A stretch of 64,000 bases of DNA from Betaproteobacteria bacterium (GTDB lineage: Bacteria > Pseudomonadota > Gammaproteobacteria > Burkholderiales > Usitatibacteraceae). The notes under the pieces are model-generated. The model saw only the letters and a program-made list of their open reading frames with translations. It was not told the origin of the DNA and did no database searches. The DNA lies in the NCBI GenBank assembly GCA_016711875.1, contig JADJSD010000001.1, positions 372,001 through 436,000 on the forward strand. The letters run 5' to 3'. Both the position numbers and the translations under genes were made by a program. Of this stretch, positions 41,004 through 50,239 are shown piece after piece; the stretch's first letter is position 1, and every line of letters begins with the position of its first letter.

Positions 41004-41069
41004 GGATCGGCGACTTCGGAAACGCCTCGGGGATTCGCCGAGCCGCCTGGTCGCACCGACCGGCCCCGC

Positions 41070-41822
41070 TCAGGCGTCCCCGGCGAAGAGATACCCGCGC
41101 AGCCGGACCGTCTTGATCATGGACTCGACCCCGCCAGCCTCATGGAGCTTTCGGCGCAGGCGGCAGATTCTCGCGTCGATGGAGCGGTCCAGGCCGTCGT
41201 AATCGATTCCGCGAACGACGCGCAGGATCTCGTCCCGGGTGACGACCGTGCCCTGCTTCGAGGCGAGCAGCCAGAGGATGTCGAAATCGCCGGTGGTGAG
41301 TTCGACGTCATTGCCGCCGATGGTGGCGCTGCGCCGGGCGCAATCGATTTCCAGGCGGCCGGCGGCGAGTTTCGCCTCCCGGTTGGGGGCGGAGGCAGGA
41401 CGGGCGCGGCGCAGGATCGCCTCGATGCGCGCGAGGAGGACGCGGGGCTCGACCGGCTTTACCACGTAGTCGTCGGCGCCCATCTCCAGGCCCAGCACCT
41501 GGTCGATGTCCTCACCCTTGGCGGTGAGCATGAGGACAGGCGTGCGGTCCGTCCGGCGAAGTTCGCGGCAGATGGCGAGGCCATCCTTGCCGGGAAGCAT
41601 CAGGTCGAGGATGACGAGGTCCGGGCGCAGGCGCTCGATGCGGCCCGCGGCGGCGAGGCCGTCACCTTCGATGTGCACCTCCACCTGGTGCTTCTCGAGG
41701 TACTCGCGGATGGAGGCGGCGAGGCGCGCGTTGTCCTCGACCAGCAACACCTTCGGGCGAGGCGTGGCGGACTGGACGGGCGGCGGCGGGGCGGTCGTAC
41801 GGGTCTGCATGGGGGCGTACAT
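41070..41822 (-). CDS. OmpR-family response regulator (RstA-like)
   Basis: 250 residues from ATG 41822, chosen because GAGGGA lies 4 bases upstream; the ATG at 41810 is possible. Receiver: VLLVEDN, the phospho-acceptor in DLVILDLMLPGKDG, and KPVEPRVLL in place of the usual KPF. The C-terminal winged helix ends RLRRKLHEAGG to LRGYLFAGDA. It is first in the two-gene system with the RstB-like kinase. Confidence 0.92.
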   Translation of the reverse strand: MYAPMQTRTTAPPPPVQSATPRPKVLLVEDNARLAASIREYLEKHQVEVHIEGDGLAAAGRIERLRPDLVILDLMLPGKDGLAICRELRRTDRTPVLMLTAKGEDIDQVLGLEMGADDYVVKPVEPRVLLARIEAILRRARPASAPNREAKLAAGRLEIDCARRSATIGGNDVELTTGDFDILWLLASKQGTVVTRDEILRVVRGIDYDGLDRSIDARICRLRRKLHEAGGVESMIKTVRLRGYLFAGDA

Positions 41823-41991
41823 CGGTCCCTCGGCGGATGTGACGGAAGGATACTCTAGCCCCGGGGGGCCGGAATCCCGGCGACGCTTCCTTGCCGAGTC
41901 TTTCAATTGTTACCGCGCGGACGTAAGGAAAAAAAAGCGGCACATCCCCCCAGGGAGAAGGATGGCCGCCCAAAGCACTGCCGGGAAGACT

Positions 41992-43581
41992 TCAGTCGCC
42001 GGCCACGACGCCATCCGGGGTCCGACCGGAAGGCAACACGGCGGCCGTTGACGCCCCGGCCTTGCGCTTCAATCGACGCCACCCGATCACCACCCCACCC
42101 GCGCTCACCACGAGCCCGCCCAAGCTGAGAACGATGAGGGCGACATCCCAGAGCGGACGGTGGTCCGGCCACCCCCAGCCGTCGAAGCTGTGCAGGAAGG
42201 CGAACAGCCAGCGCTTCACCCGGCCCCGGTCGTCGAGCCGGCCCTGGATCGTGCCGGTGCGCGGATCGAGATGCACCCACGTGTTGGCCGGGTCGTCGTA
42301 GGTCACCCGGTAGATGGGCAGCTTGCGTTCCACATGCCCGGTCATCGTGTGCGGCCGGCGGGCGTAGTAGTAGTTGTCGTACGCATCGAGCCTCTCGAAC
42401 CGCACCGGCTTGTGGCCGGGCAGCAGGCTCTCGGCCAGCGCGCGCAACCTCGACTCGTCGAACGCCGCCAAGGGCGTTGCCTTCGCATCGCCCGCATCCA
42501 GGAGCCGTGTCGAGCCATCCGGCCCATGGGCCACGTACCAGGCCTTGCCGTCGAAGAAACGGATCGCGAGTTCCCGGACCGGCAGGCCCGCGCGCGCGAT
42601 GGCCTCCTGCGGCGTGAGCGCGAAACGCGCCCGTTCCAGTTTCACGCCCGCCAGCACGGAAGCGTCCGGCCGCACGCCGGGACCATCGAATATCTTCCAG
42701 GGGTTCATCGACATGAGCCCGCTGAACACCCAGGTGAGCGTGACGAGCCCGAACAGCAGCCCCGCGACGTGATGCCACTTCATCCAGCCGTCGCGGTAGG
42801 GGCTCTTCGAGCCGGACTTGAAGCGGCCCCTCACGCGCCAGCGCAGGATGCCCACCCAGATCCCCAGCAGCGCGAGGACGGACCCGGCGAGCGAGGTGTA
42901 GATGATGGCGTCGGCGCGCCACGAATCGAACCACTCGCCCTTGAGCGGGTAGAACCAGTGCAGGATCGACCCGAGCCAGTTCCAGCCGCGTTCGAGGCGC
43001 GTCGAATCGCGCACCACCTCCCCGGTGCGCGAGGACACGTAGAGCTCGGTTCCCTCCGCGTCGTCGAGCGCCACCAGGTGCAGCGGGCGATGGGGATCGA
43101 GCGCGCGCGAAACCGTGAAGATGTCCTGCTGCGTCGTCTCGACGAGGCGCGGCGTGGTGCCGGGCGCGAAGGCCCGGGCCGCGCGCTGCGCATGATCGCC
43201 GTCGAACGCCTTGGCCACTTCGCCCGAGACGGCATCCACGCTCGCCGTGCCGCGCCGTCCCGAGGAGACGAACCAGACAGGACGGTCCGCGAGCATCGCG
43301 AGGCGAATCTCCGTGCCCTCGCGCCCTCCCCGCCCTCCCCGTCCTTCCGCGCCCTTCTCGCCTGGTGGCGAACCGGCCTTCGCCGCCAGCGCCGGCGCGA
43401 TGCAGCACCCGTCGGGCAGCTTCAGTTCCGGCAGGTGCGCAAGCCTCTCGGCCTGCGTGAGCTTGGGATAGCCCACGTACATCATCACCACGCCCGAGAC
43501 GAACCACATCGCCATGAGCAGGCACACGGCGATGCCGAGCCATCGGTGCGTGAGGTAGAGCCAGCGACGGGGCGAGAGCAT
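41992..43581 (-). CDS. PepSY-domain membrane protein
   Basis: 529 residues, five probable transmembrane segments. It starts RRWLYLTHRWLGIAVCLLMA, the PepSY-associated TM signature, and has WHHVAGLLFGLVTLTWVFSG and a C-terminal HSFDGWGWPDHRPLWDV. A Gly/Arg/Glu-rich low-complexity region spans about 75-90. Such proteins accompany TonB receptors and may reduce ferric chelates or transport; here it is the last gene of the receptor operon. Confidence 0.88.
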   Translation of the reverse strand: MLSPRRWLYLTHRWLGIAVCLLMAMWFVSGVVMMYVGYPKLTQAERLAHLPELKLPDGCCIAPALAAKAGSPPGEKGAEGRGGRGGREGTEIRLAMLADRPVWFVSSGRRGTASVDAVSGEVAKAFDGDHAQRAARAFAPGTTPRLVETTQQDIFTVSRALDPHRPLHLVALDDAEGTELYVSSRTGEVVRDSTRLERGWNWLGSILHWFYPLKGEWFDSWRADAIIYTSLAGSVLALLGIWVGILRWRVRGRFKSGSKSPYRDGWMKWHHVAGLLFGLVTLTWVFSGLMSMNPWKIFDGPGVRPDASVLAGVKLERARFALTPQEAIARAGLPVRELAIRFFDGKAWYVAHGPDGSTRLLDAGDAKATPLAAFDESRLRALAESLLPGHKPVRFERLDAYDNYYYARRPHTMTGHVERKLPIYRVTYDDPANTWVHLDPRTGTIQGRLDDRGRVKRWLFAFLHSFDGWGWPDHRPLWDVALIVLSLGGLVVSAGGVVIGWRRLKRKAGASTAAVLPSGRTPDGVVAGD

Positions 43582-43591
43582 GACCGCGCCC

Positions 43592-45783
43592 CTAGAACGT
43601 GGTGCGCAGCGCGACTTCCCACGCGCGCGGCTCGCCCAGCCTCACCTGCGAGCTGCCCGAGGCGACGTAGACCTCGTCGGTGAGGTTGCGCCCGCGCACC
43701 GTGAGCGTCGCGCGCGGCGAGAGCCGCCAGGCGAGGCCCGCGTCGAGCAGCGTGTAGCTCGCGAAGCGCTGCGTGTTGTCCACGTTGCCCATGCGGTCGG
43801 AGACGTAGCGCACGCCGCCGTAGGCCGACCAGCCCGGCAGGAAGTCCCAGTTCGCGTAGAGGTTGGCCACGCGCTCGGGAATGCCCGTCGGGCGGTTGCC
43901 GGCGCGGTCCACCGCGACCCCGCTCACCACCTGCACGAACTTGTCGAACTGCGCCTTCACGTACGCCACGTTGGCCTGCAGGCGCCACGCCGCGTTGAGG
44001 CGAACACCCGCCTGCGCCTCGAAGCCCTTCGAGGACTGCGCGCCCACGGGAATGGACACGTTGGGGTTGTCCGGGTCCGGCATCGAGAGGTTTTTGCGCT
44101 CGATGCGGTAGGCCGCCACCGTGCCGTTGCCGCGGCCGTCGAGGAAGTCGAACTTGCTGCCCACCTCGACCTGGTTGCCCTTGGTGAGGTCGAAGTCCTG
44201 GATCGCCCCGAAGTTGATCGTGGTGAGGATGCCCGAGGGCGGGTCGGCCGCCGTGCTGTAGGTGGCGTACACGTTGGCGTTGCGCGCGAACTCCCACATC
44301 GCGCCGATGCGCCCGGTGACCGGCTCGTAGTCGCGCTTGAAGTACGCGGGTTGGCCGCGTTCACCGCGCGGTAGTTCACCGCGTCGATGCGGATCTTCTC
44401 CCCGCGCAGCCCCGTGAGCAGGCTCCACCCCGCGCCGAGCCTCGTGATGTTCTCCGCGTAGAGGGCCTGGATGAACACGCGGTTGTCGCGGTCCGGGTTG
44501 GTCGCGGGCGTGACGCCGGGAATGTCGAAGAAGTTCTCGACGGTGAAATTGTTGGGGTCCACCGTGCTCACGATCGTCGAGAGCGAGGTCGGGTAGCGCG
44601 TCTGCTTGTTGCGGCTCATGTCGAGGCCGAAGGACCAGTCGGACGACAGCCCGGCGAGCGTGCCCTGGTGCGCGAGCTCGACCTTGTTGCCCATGAGCGT
44701 CTGGCCGTGCTTCTGGGCGAGGATGCCGGTGCGCTGCACGCGCGAATTGTCCGCGGTGTAACGGTACGTCTCGACGTTGCGGTAATCGCGCTCGGCGTCG
44801 TAGTAGTAGGCGGTGTTCGTGACGCGCGTGCGGTCGGACGCCTTGTACTCCAGGATCGAGCGCACCCAGTCCGTGACCTGCTCGTAGGCGCCATCGGCCG
44901 TGTTGAAGTTGGTGAAGCGAAGGCCCGGGTCGAACTGCGCGTTGGTCGTCGGGTTGAGCAGCGGCGTGCCCCAGTACGGCTGGTGGTCCTTGTTCTGCCA
45001 CTCGTAGGCGAGGGTGTGCGACAGGCGGGGGGTGAGGTCCGCGAGCCACGAGGCCGTGAGCACCTGCGTGCGCCCGTCGGTGCGGTTCACGTAGCCCTCC
45101 CAGCCCTGCAGGCTCGCGTCGAGTCGGATGAAGTGGCGCGCGTCCTTGCCGCCGAGGGCCATCTGGCCGCCGTAGGCGCCCTGCCACGCGCCGTCGCTGC
45201 CGCCGCGCACGAGCACGTCGTTCGGCAGGGGCGTTCGCGTGGCGAGCTTGGAGACGTAGTTCACCGCGCCGCCGACCGCGCCCTGCCCGTAGAGGAAGCT
45301 CGAGGCGCCGCCCAGCACTTCCACGCGGTCGAGGATCCACGCGTCGACCGGGTGCGCGGCGATGACGTAGCCCACGTCGATGCCGTTGAAGAGCTGCGTG
45401 ATCTGTCCGCTGGAGAAGCCGCGCATCGCGACGCTGCCGCCGCCACCCGGGGGCGAGTCGGCGATGACGCCGGGCACGCCCTGCAGGGCTTCGAGCGTGT
45501 CGCGGGTGCCGCGTGCGTCCATCGTCTCGCGGTCGACGATGTTGATGGTGGCGGCGGTCTGGCGCGGCGTGAGACCCAGGCGGCTGCCGGTGGCGGCGGG
45601 CACGTCGAGGGGGAGCTTCGAGTTGGGCGCGGGCGCCTGGTCGGTGACCAGGAGCTTTCCGATCGGGGCCGCGGAGGGCTTGGTCGGGTCGGTTTCCCGC
45701 TTTTCGTCTGTCGCCTGCTGGGCGTAGGCGCAGGCGGAGAGGGCGGCCATCACGGCCGCGGCAAGGATGGAGAGTCGGTTCAT
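43592..45783 (-). pseudogene. TonB-dependent receptor with one frameshift
   Basis: Starting at MNRLSILAAAVMAALSACAYAQ (signal peptide), the plug carries IADSPPGGGGSVAMRGFSSGQ and VLGGASSFLYGQGAVGGAVNYVS, and the barrel follows. The first frame is lost after YRAVNAANP near 44350; the barrel resumes in another frame with AYFKRDYEPVTGR and ends in a proper aromatic barrel end (WEVALRTTF). One G inserted at 44346-44351 would restore it. Siderophore-receptor type by architecture; substrate unknown. Confidence 0.85.
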
Positions 45784-45790
45784 GTCGGGA

Positions 45791-46210
45791 CTACCAGGTA
45801 AGCGACTTCGCGCCATCCGCGAAGAGCGCGCTGCCCGTCATTTCCGGGTTGCCGATCTTCACGCCGGCCATGAGGTCGGCTTGCGCGACGCCGTAGTGCT
45901 TCATGCACATCGCGCACGCGAGCACCGTGGCGCCCTTCGCCATCAGTTCGGCGAGAGATTTCTGCTGCGCACCGAACTTCCCGGCCTGCGACTTCGCCGC
46001 GAGATGCACGCCACGATCGTTGAGGAAGACCGTGAGCGGATGGCCGCGGCCGTGCTGGTTGCCGCCGAAGGCGAGGGCCATCGACGCGCGGTGAGGCTCG
46101 TCGGTGGTGAGGTTCACGAAGAGCGGGTCCTTGTCGCCGGCGTGGGCGGCGGGGGCGAGGGCAACGATGGCGATGGCCAGCGCGGCCAGGAACGAGAGCA
46201 GGCGTTTCAT
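45791..46210 (-). CDS. DsrE-family exported protein
   Basis: 139 residues with a signal peptide (ending AAHAG). The DsrE fold is recognised from FVNLTTDEPHRASMALAFG and the Cys-containing ATVLACAMCMKHYGV. It lies 7 bases upstream of the TonB receptor start. Periplasmic DsrE proteins bind sulfur or metals; role in metal uptake is inferred from context. Confidence 0.85.
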   Translation of the reverse strand: MKRLLSFLAALAIAIVALAPAAHAGDKDPLFVNLTTDEPHRASMALAFGGNQHGRGHPLTVFLNDRGVHLAAKSQAGKFGAQQKSLAELMAKGATVLACAMCMKHYGVAQADLMAGVKIGNPEMTGSALFADGAKSLTW

Positions 46211-46255
46211 GGAATTGTCCTTGTGTGGGGAGGCCCGCCGGCGGCGGGCCGGGTT

Positions 46256-46531
46256 TCAATCGATGAGGCGGATCCGGCCATCCGTGCCTTCTTCCCACCG
46301 CGGGGCCTGGGCCTCGACGCGGCGGAACTCGGCGGGAATGTCGGTACGGACGGGAACGAGGGATGGCGCGGGCGCGGCCTCGAGGGCCGGCTCGACGGGC
46401 TCGAGCACGATCTGGTGTTCCGGCGGGAAATCGCCGGCATGAAAGCCGCCACCCGCCTTGACGGCGAATGCGGCGAGCAGCGCGATGGCCACGACATTGA
46501 TCGCGGCCACGACCTTGAGTCCGGTCGGCAT
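46256..46531 (-). CDS. Hypothetical single-pass protein in metal operon
   Basis: 91 residues. One N-terminal transmembrane helix (about 6-25), then a periplasmic tail rich in Pro/Glu (HQIVLEPVEPALEAAPAP) and an acidic end. Position between the DUF2946 and DsrE genes suggests a role in the same system. Family unknown. Confidence 0.65.
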   Translation of the reverse strand: MPTGLKVVAAINVVAIALLAAFAVKAGGGFHAGDFPPEHQIVLEPVEPALEAAPAPSLVPVRTDIPAEFRRVEAQAPRWEEGTDGRIRLID

Positions 46532-46607
46532 GGAAGCCTCCTGGCAACGGAAACGGCAAAGGGGCGCGCGCCGCTACGGGAGCGGGTGGCGCGTGCTCAG
46601 CGTTGCG

Positions 46608-46994
46608 TCAGGAAGCGAGGGGGGGTGCGCGGGGCTGCGCCGTGGTCCACGCGTGAAGCGGGCGCGGGGCGGCGAGGAAGAGCGCCGGTACGATCTCGGC
46701 GGGTACGGCGGGAAGCGGCAGGGCGACGGGTGCCGGGGGTGGCGCCATCGCGCCGGCGTGCGGCGAGCAGAACGGGCAATGGTCGAAATCCGAGGCCTTG
46801 GGGGCCTTCGGGAGGCCGGGGCCGTCCGCCGGGACCTCGACCTGGATCGGGCCGGTCGACGAGCACACCTCGATCCACTTGGTGCCGTGCGACTGTCCGA
46901 GCGCATGGGATACCGCCGGAACGAGCGCGGCCGCCGCCACCGCGACGAGCGCGACGAACGAGGCCAGGCGACGAAGGGGGGACGAAAGGCGCAT
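46608..46994 (-). CDS. DUF2946 protein
   Basis: 128 residues from ATG 46994 (alternatives at 47009 and 47039). Signal peptide to about 30, then GTKWIEVCSSTGPIQVEV and the metal-binding-looking FDHCPFCSPHAG typical of DUF2946. These proteins often appear with TonB receptors and PepSY proteins and are suspected in copper handling. Confidence 0.85.
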   Translation of the reverse strand: MRLSSPLRRLASFVALVAVAAAALVPAVSHALGQSHGTKWIEVCSSTGPIQVEVPADGPGLPKAPKASDFDHCPFCSPHAGAMAPPPAPVALPLPAVPAEIVPALFLAAPRPLHAWTTAQPRAPPLAS

Positions 46995-47024
46995 GTCGGC
47001 CGCGATCATACAACGTCTGAACGC

Positions 47025-47104
47025 CTGAAGGGGACGCACACCTTCAGGCCGGGTGAAGGTGTGCGTCCCCTTCAGGATCAGTGAAGGTGTGCGTCCCCTT
47101 CGGG
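47025..47104. repeat. REP-like cluster of three 20-22 bp units
   Basis: One unit on the minus strand (47025-47046) and two on the plus strand (47054-47075 and 47082-47101), each built around GAAGGTGTGCGTCCCCTTC. The first pair forms a hairpin over a 7-base loop. It lies between the DUF2946 start and the CbiO stop. Similar motifs form REP elements in other proteobacteria. Confidence 0.82.
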
Positions 47105-47107
47105 AAG

Positions 47108-47839
47108 TCAGCCCTGCCAGCGCAAGGGCGCTTCGAGATGGCAGCGCGCCAGGAGCGGCTCATCCCGGAAGACGGCATCGGGCGCGCCATCGGCCACGAT
47201 GCGACCGCCCTCCATCACCAGCACGCGCGTGCACACGTCCAGCACGAGATCCAGGTCGTGGGTCGCGACGATGCGCGTGTGCTCGAACGCCTGCAGCAGC
47301 TTGATGAGCCGCCGGCGCGCGGCCGGATCGAGACCGGCGGTCGGCTCGTCGAGCAGCAGCACGTTCGGCCCCATCGCGATCACGCCGGCGAGCGCCACGG
47401 CCCGCTTCTCGCCGCCCGAGAGGTGATAGGGCGGCCGGTCGGCCAGGTGCGAAGCGCCCACGACGTCGAGCGCCGTCGCCGCGAGCGAAGCCGCCTCTTC
47501 CGCCGAGACACCCAGGTTGAGCGGCCCGAAGGCCACGTCCTCCTGCACCGTGGGCATGAAGAGCTGGTCGTCGGCATCCTGGAAGACGAAGCCGATCGTG
47601 CGGCGCACGAGATCGCGCGACCCGGGCGTCACCGACACGTCGCCGATCCGCACCTCGCCCGCGTTGGCCTCCAGCAACCCGGCCATCATCAGCAGCAGCG
47701 TCGACTTGCCCGCCCCGTTGCCGCCCACGATCGCCACCGACTCGCCGGGCGCCACGCGAAAGCTCGCGCCATCCAGGGCCGTCGTGCCGTCCGGGTAGGC
47801 GTAGGAAAGGCCGATGGCCTCGACCAGGTGATCGCTCAT
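47108..47839 (-). CDS. cbiO: Nickel/cobalt ECF transporter ATPase (CbiO/NikO)
   Basis: 243 residues. Walker A GGNGAGKST, Q-loop FVFQDADDQLF, signature HLSGGEKR, Walker B VLLLDEPTAGLDP and His switch IVATHDLDL are complete. The ATP-hydrolysing subunit of an energy-coupling-factor transporter for Ni2+ or Co2+. It overlaps CbiQ by ATGA. Confidence 0.94.
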   Translation of the reverse strand: MSDHLVEAIGLSYAYPDGTTALDGASFRVAPGESVAIVGGNGAGKSTLLLMMAGLLEANAGEVRIGDVSVTPGSRDLVRRTIGFVFQDADDQLFMPTVQEDVAFGPLNLGVSAEEAASLAATALDVVGASHLADRPPYHLSGGEKRAVALAGVIAMGPNVLLLDEPTAGLDPAARRRLIKLLQAFEHTRIVATHDLDLVLDVCTRVLVMEGGRIVADGAPDAVFRDEPLLARCHLEAPLRWQG

Positions 47840-48645
47840 CCGCCGAACCCCGTGAGAAGCCGCCCCAGCACGAGCGGCAGGTACACGGCGCGCGCGGCAA
47901 TGAAGAACGCCACCCACCCCGCGACGAAGACGGTGTCGCGCGGCGACCACCGCAGCGTCCGGACCGAACGGATCTCCCCGTCGAACCCGCGCGCGAGCAT
48001 CGCCCGGTAAATGCGCTCCGCCCGCTCGAACGCGCGCAGCAGCAGGTGGCCCGCGAGCGACCCGTACACCGCCAGCGTCGGCGAGCCCCGCCCGCCCCGC
48101 GCCTCCCGCGCCGTCGCCATGCGCGCGCCCTCGCCGCCCAGCACGAACGTGTAGCGCCAGAGGAACAGCAGCTGCGCGGTGAACACGCGCGGCGTCCCGA
48201 GCGCCGCGAGCCCCGCGCACAGCGCGTGCATGCCCGTGCCCGCGACCACCGCCAGCGCCGCCGTCACCGTGAGCGCGAAACGGAGCAGTATCGACCCGAA
48301 ACTGATCCACCCGCCGGCCATCGTCACGCCCTGCGACACTTCCATCGGCGTGCGGTCGAGGACCGGGTTGGCGATGCCCATCAGGACCGCGAAGGGCGCC
48401 GCGAGCGCGAGCTTGCGCGCGAGCCATCGCCACGGTACTTCGCCCATCGAAGCGAGCGCGACGGGATAGAGCAGGAAGGGCAGGAGCGCGACCACCGTGT
48501 GCCGCTCGTAGGAGACCACGGCGAAGAGGAACGCGATCGTCGTCACGATCTTCGCGCGCGGGTCGAGCCGCGAAAGCGCCGTGTCCCGCGAAGCGAGCGT
48601 GTCGGCGAGGCGAAGGTCCGCGAGCGCGGATTCGAGACGGCTCAT
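47836..48645 (-). CDS. cbiQ: Nickel/cobalt ECF transporter permease (CbiQ/NikQ)
   Basis: 269 residues with about five or six transmembrane helices. SRLDPRAKIVTTIAFLFAV is the CbiQ start, and the cytoplasmic coupling part reads RAFERAERIYRAMLARGFDG. It is the shared scaffold (T component). The start overlaps nothing upstream but is 40 bp after the CbiM stop. Confidence 0.92.
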   Translation of the reverse strand: MSRLESALADLRLADTLASRDTALSRLDPRAKIVTTIAFLFAVVSYERHTVVALLPFLLYPVALASMGEVPWRWLARKLALAAPFAVLMGIANPVLDRTPMEVSQGVTMAGGWISFGSILLRFALTVTAALAVVAGTGMHALCAGLAALGTPRVFTAQLLFLWRYTFVLGGEGARMATAREARGGRGSPTLAVYGSLAGHLLLRAFERAERIYRAMLARGFDGEIRSVRTLRWSPRDTVFVAGWVAFFIAARAVYLPLVLGRLLTGFGG

Positions 48646-48685
48646 GGCGGCCGATGATGCGCCATCCGGGCCGCCGCCGGAATGG

Positions 48686-49681
48686 CTAGCGGCGTCGCCC
48701 GAGCGCGAAGCCCGCCGCGACGACGAGCGCGAGCGTCGCGAGCGCGCCCACCAGGCCCGCGAAGGACTTGCCGGCATTCACCTCCGGCCACGGCGATTCC
48801 TCCTCGAGCGCCACCTTGGCCGCGGGCATGTCGTAGTCGGGCAGCAAGGCCGTGGTCGCCTGCACGAGCGCCAGCGACCCGTGCACGCCGCTTTCCGGCG
48901 CCTTCAGTTCCGCCGTCCCCGCCGCGTGGGCGATCGACCACTCGAGCCCGTCGGGCCGGGGCGAGGCGAACCACGAGAGCACCCCGGCCACGAGCGCCGC
49001 GGCGACCGCGAGGCCGGCCAGGGAGCGACGGCGAACCGGGACCGGCGAGGCCACGAGATCCGGCCGCGCCTTGGCCAGGAAGAGCACGAGCGCCGCGGTG
49101 GCAAGCCCCTCCGCCAGCCCGATCGCCAGGTGGATCGGCAGCATCAGCGCGAGGAAGGGGCCCGAAGGCAGGCTCGAGATTCCCGAGGCCACCGTCTGCA
49201 GCACGACGCCCGTGGCCCCCAGCAGGAGGGCGCCGACGGCCGCGACCACCGCCGCGAAACCTACCCGGGCGCGGGAAGATCCGGCCGGTGCCAGCGGGCG
49301 GTACAGGAGGGGATAGGCCACGAAGCAGGGCAGCACGCCCATGTTGAACAGGTTGGCGCCCAGCGCGAGCAGGCCCCCGTCCGCGAAGAAAAGCGCCTGG
49401 ACGGTGAGCACCGAGGCGATCACCAGGAACGCCGCCGAGGGCCCCAGCAGGATGGCGAGGAGCAACCCGCCGCCCAGGTGGCCGCTGGAACCGGTGCCCG
49501 GAATGGCGAAATTGATCATCTGGGCCGCGAAGACGAAGGCGCCCAACACCCCCATCAATGGGACGAGGCGATCTTCGGAGCGGGCGCTCACCTTCCTCGC
49601 GCACACGGCGAGGGTGGCCGCGGAAGCCACCCACATCACCCCTCCCACGGCGGGGGAGAGCAGCGCATCGGCCATGTGCAT
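48686..49681 (-). CDS. cbiM: CbiM/NikM substrate-binding subunit fused to CbiN-like domain
   Basis: 331 residues. The N-terminus MHMADALLSPAVGGVMW carries the essential HMADALL metal site (the His residue needs a short N-terminus, supporting ATG 49681). Several helices follow. Around residue 235 RPDGLEWSIA is the CbiN/NikN-type PDGLE domain, so the usual separate N subunit is fused. Operator of the NikR type upstream supports nickel. Confidence 0.92.
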   Translation of the reverse strand: MHMADALLSPAVGGVMWVASAATLAVCARKVSARSEDRLVPLMGVLGAFVFAAQMINFAIPGTGSSGHLGGGLLLAILLGPSAAFLVIASVLTVQALFFADGGLLALGANLFNMGVLPCFVAYPLLYRPLAPAGSSRARVGFAAVVAAVGALLLGATGVVLQTVASGISSLPSGPFLALMLPIHLAIGLAEGLATAALVLFLAKARPDLVASPVPVRRRSLAGLAVAAALVAGVLSWFASPRPDGLEWSIAHAAGTAELKAPESGVHGSLALVQATTALLPDYDMPAAKVALEEESPWPEVNAGKSFAGLVGALATLALVVAAGFALGRRR

Positions 49682-49699
49682 CGTCGGTCGTCCCGTGCG

Positions 49700-49727
49700 G
49701 TATGAAGAACAGGCTCGATCATCATAC
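49700..49727. promoter_or_regulatory. NikR-type operator
   Basis: GTATGA at 49700-49705 and TCATAC at 49722-49727, separated by exactly 16 bases. This is the established NikR consensus GTATGA-N16-TCATAC with no mismatch. It lies 18 bp before the cbiM start, placed to repress it when nickel is plentiful. No nikR gene is in the window. Confidence 0.82.
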
Positions 49728-49770
49728 GACGATCCCCGGCCGGCTTTGACGGCAGACAAGGTTCCGGCGC

Positions 49771-49787
49771 CTTAAGGAAGGCCTAAG
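49771..49787 (+). promoter_or_regulatory. PmrA/QseB-type box before cytochrome operon
   Basis: CTTAAG, five bases, then CCTAAG: one base from the known PmrA/QseB direct repeat CTTAAG-N5-CTTAAG. It is 47 bp upstream of the cytochrome start and would overlap a -35 region. The response regulator at 51344 belongs to this family, so autoregulation is likely. A partly overlapping inverted repeat CGCCTTA/TAAGGCG (49768-49790) is also present. Confidence 0.65.
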
Positions 49788-49834
49788 GCGGGATCGCCAC
49801 GATGGCGGCCATGACAACCCCGAAAGGAACCGCC

Positions 49835-50230
49835 ATGCGCCCCCTCCTCCTCGCCTTCGCCCTCGCGGCCGCCCCGGCCTTCGCCGCCGCCCCGTCCGAC
49901 CTGCTGGCCGAATTCGCCGCCCAGGCGAAGAAGGAGAGCCCCGCCTTCGCCGGCTTCTCCGCCGAGCGCGGCCGCGCCTTCTTCACGGCCGCCCACGGCA
50001 AGGACTGGCGCTGCGACACCTGCCACGGCGCGAACCCGGCCCAGCCCGGCAAGCACACCGTCACCGGCAAGGCGATCGCTCCCCTCGCCCCGGCCGCCAA
50101 CCCCGATCGGTTCGCGAACCTCGACAAGGCCGAGAAGTGGTTCAAGCGCAATTGCGGCGACGTCGCCGGCCGCCCCTGCACCCCCCTCGAGAAGGGCGAC
50201 GTGCTCGCCTGGCTCGCCACCGTCAAGTAG
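49835..50230 (+). CDS. DUF1924 c-type cytochrome
   Basis: 131 residues from ATG 49835 (the longer frame from 49802 puts the signal peptide inside). Signal peptide ends AFAAAP; one heme motif CDTCH and a C-terminal Met ligand candidate are absent, but CGDVAGRPC adds two cysteines. Found with diheme cytochrome and cytochrome b partners in this cluster. A periplasmic electron carrier. Confidence 0.88.
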   Translation: MRPLLLAFALAAAPAFAAAPSDLLAEFAAQAKKESPAFAGFSAERGRAFFTAAHGKDWRCDTCHGANPAQPGKHTVTGKAIAPLAPAANPDRFANLDKAEKWFKRNCGDVAGRPCTPLEKGDVLAWLATVK

Positions 50231-50239
50231 GAGATCGTC

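Noticed and set aside
49682..49834. Cobalamin riboswitch before the CbiMQO-type genes
   Set aside because: No B12-box-like sequence or room for the aptamer; the NikR operator explains regulation better.
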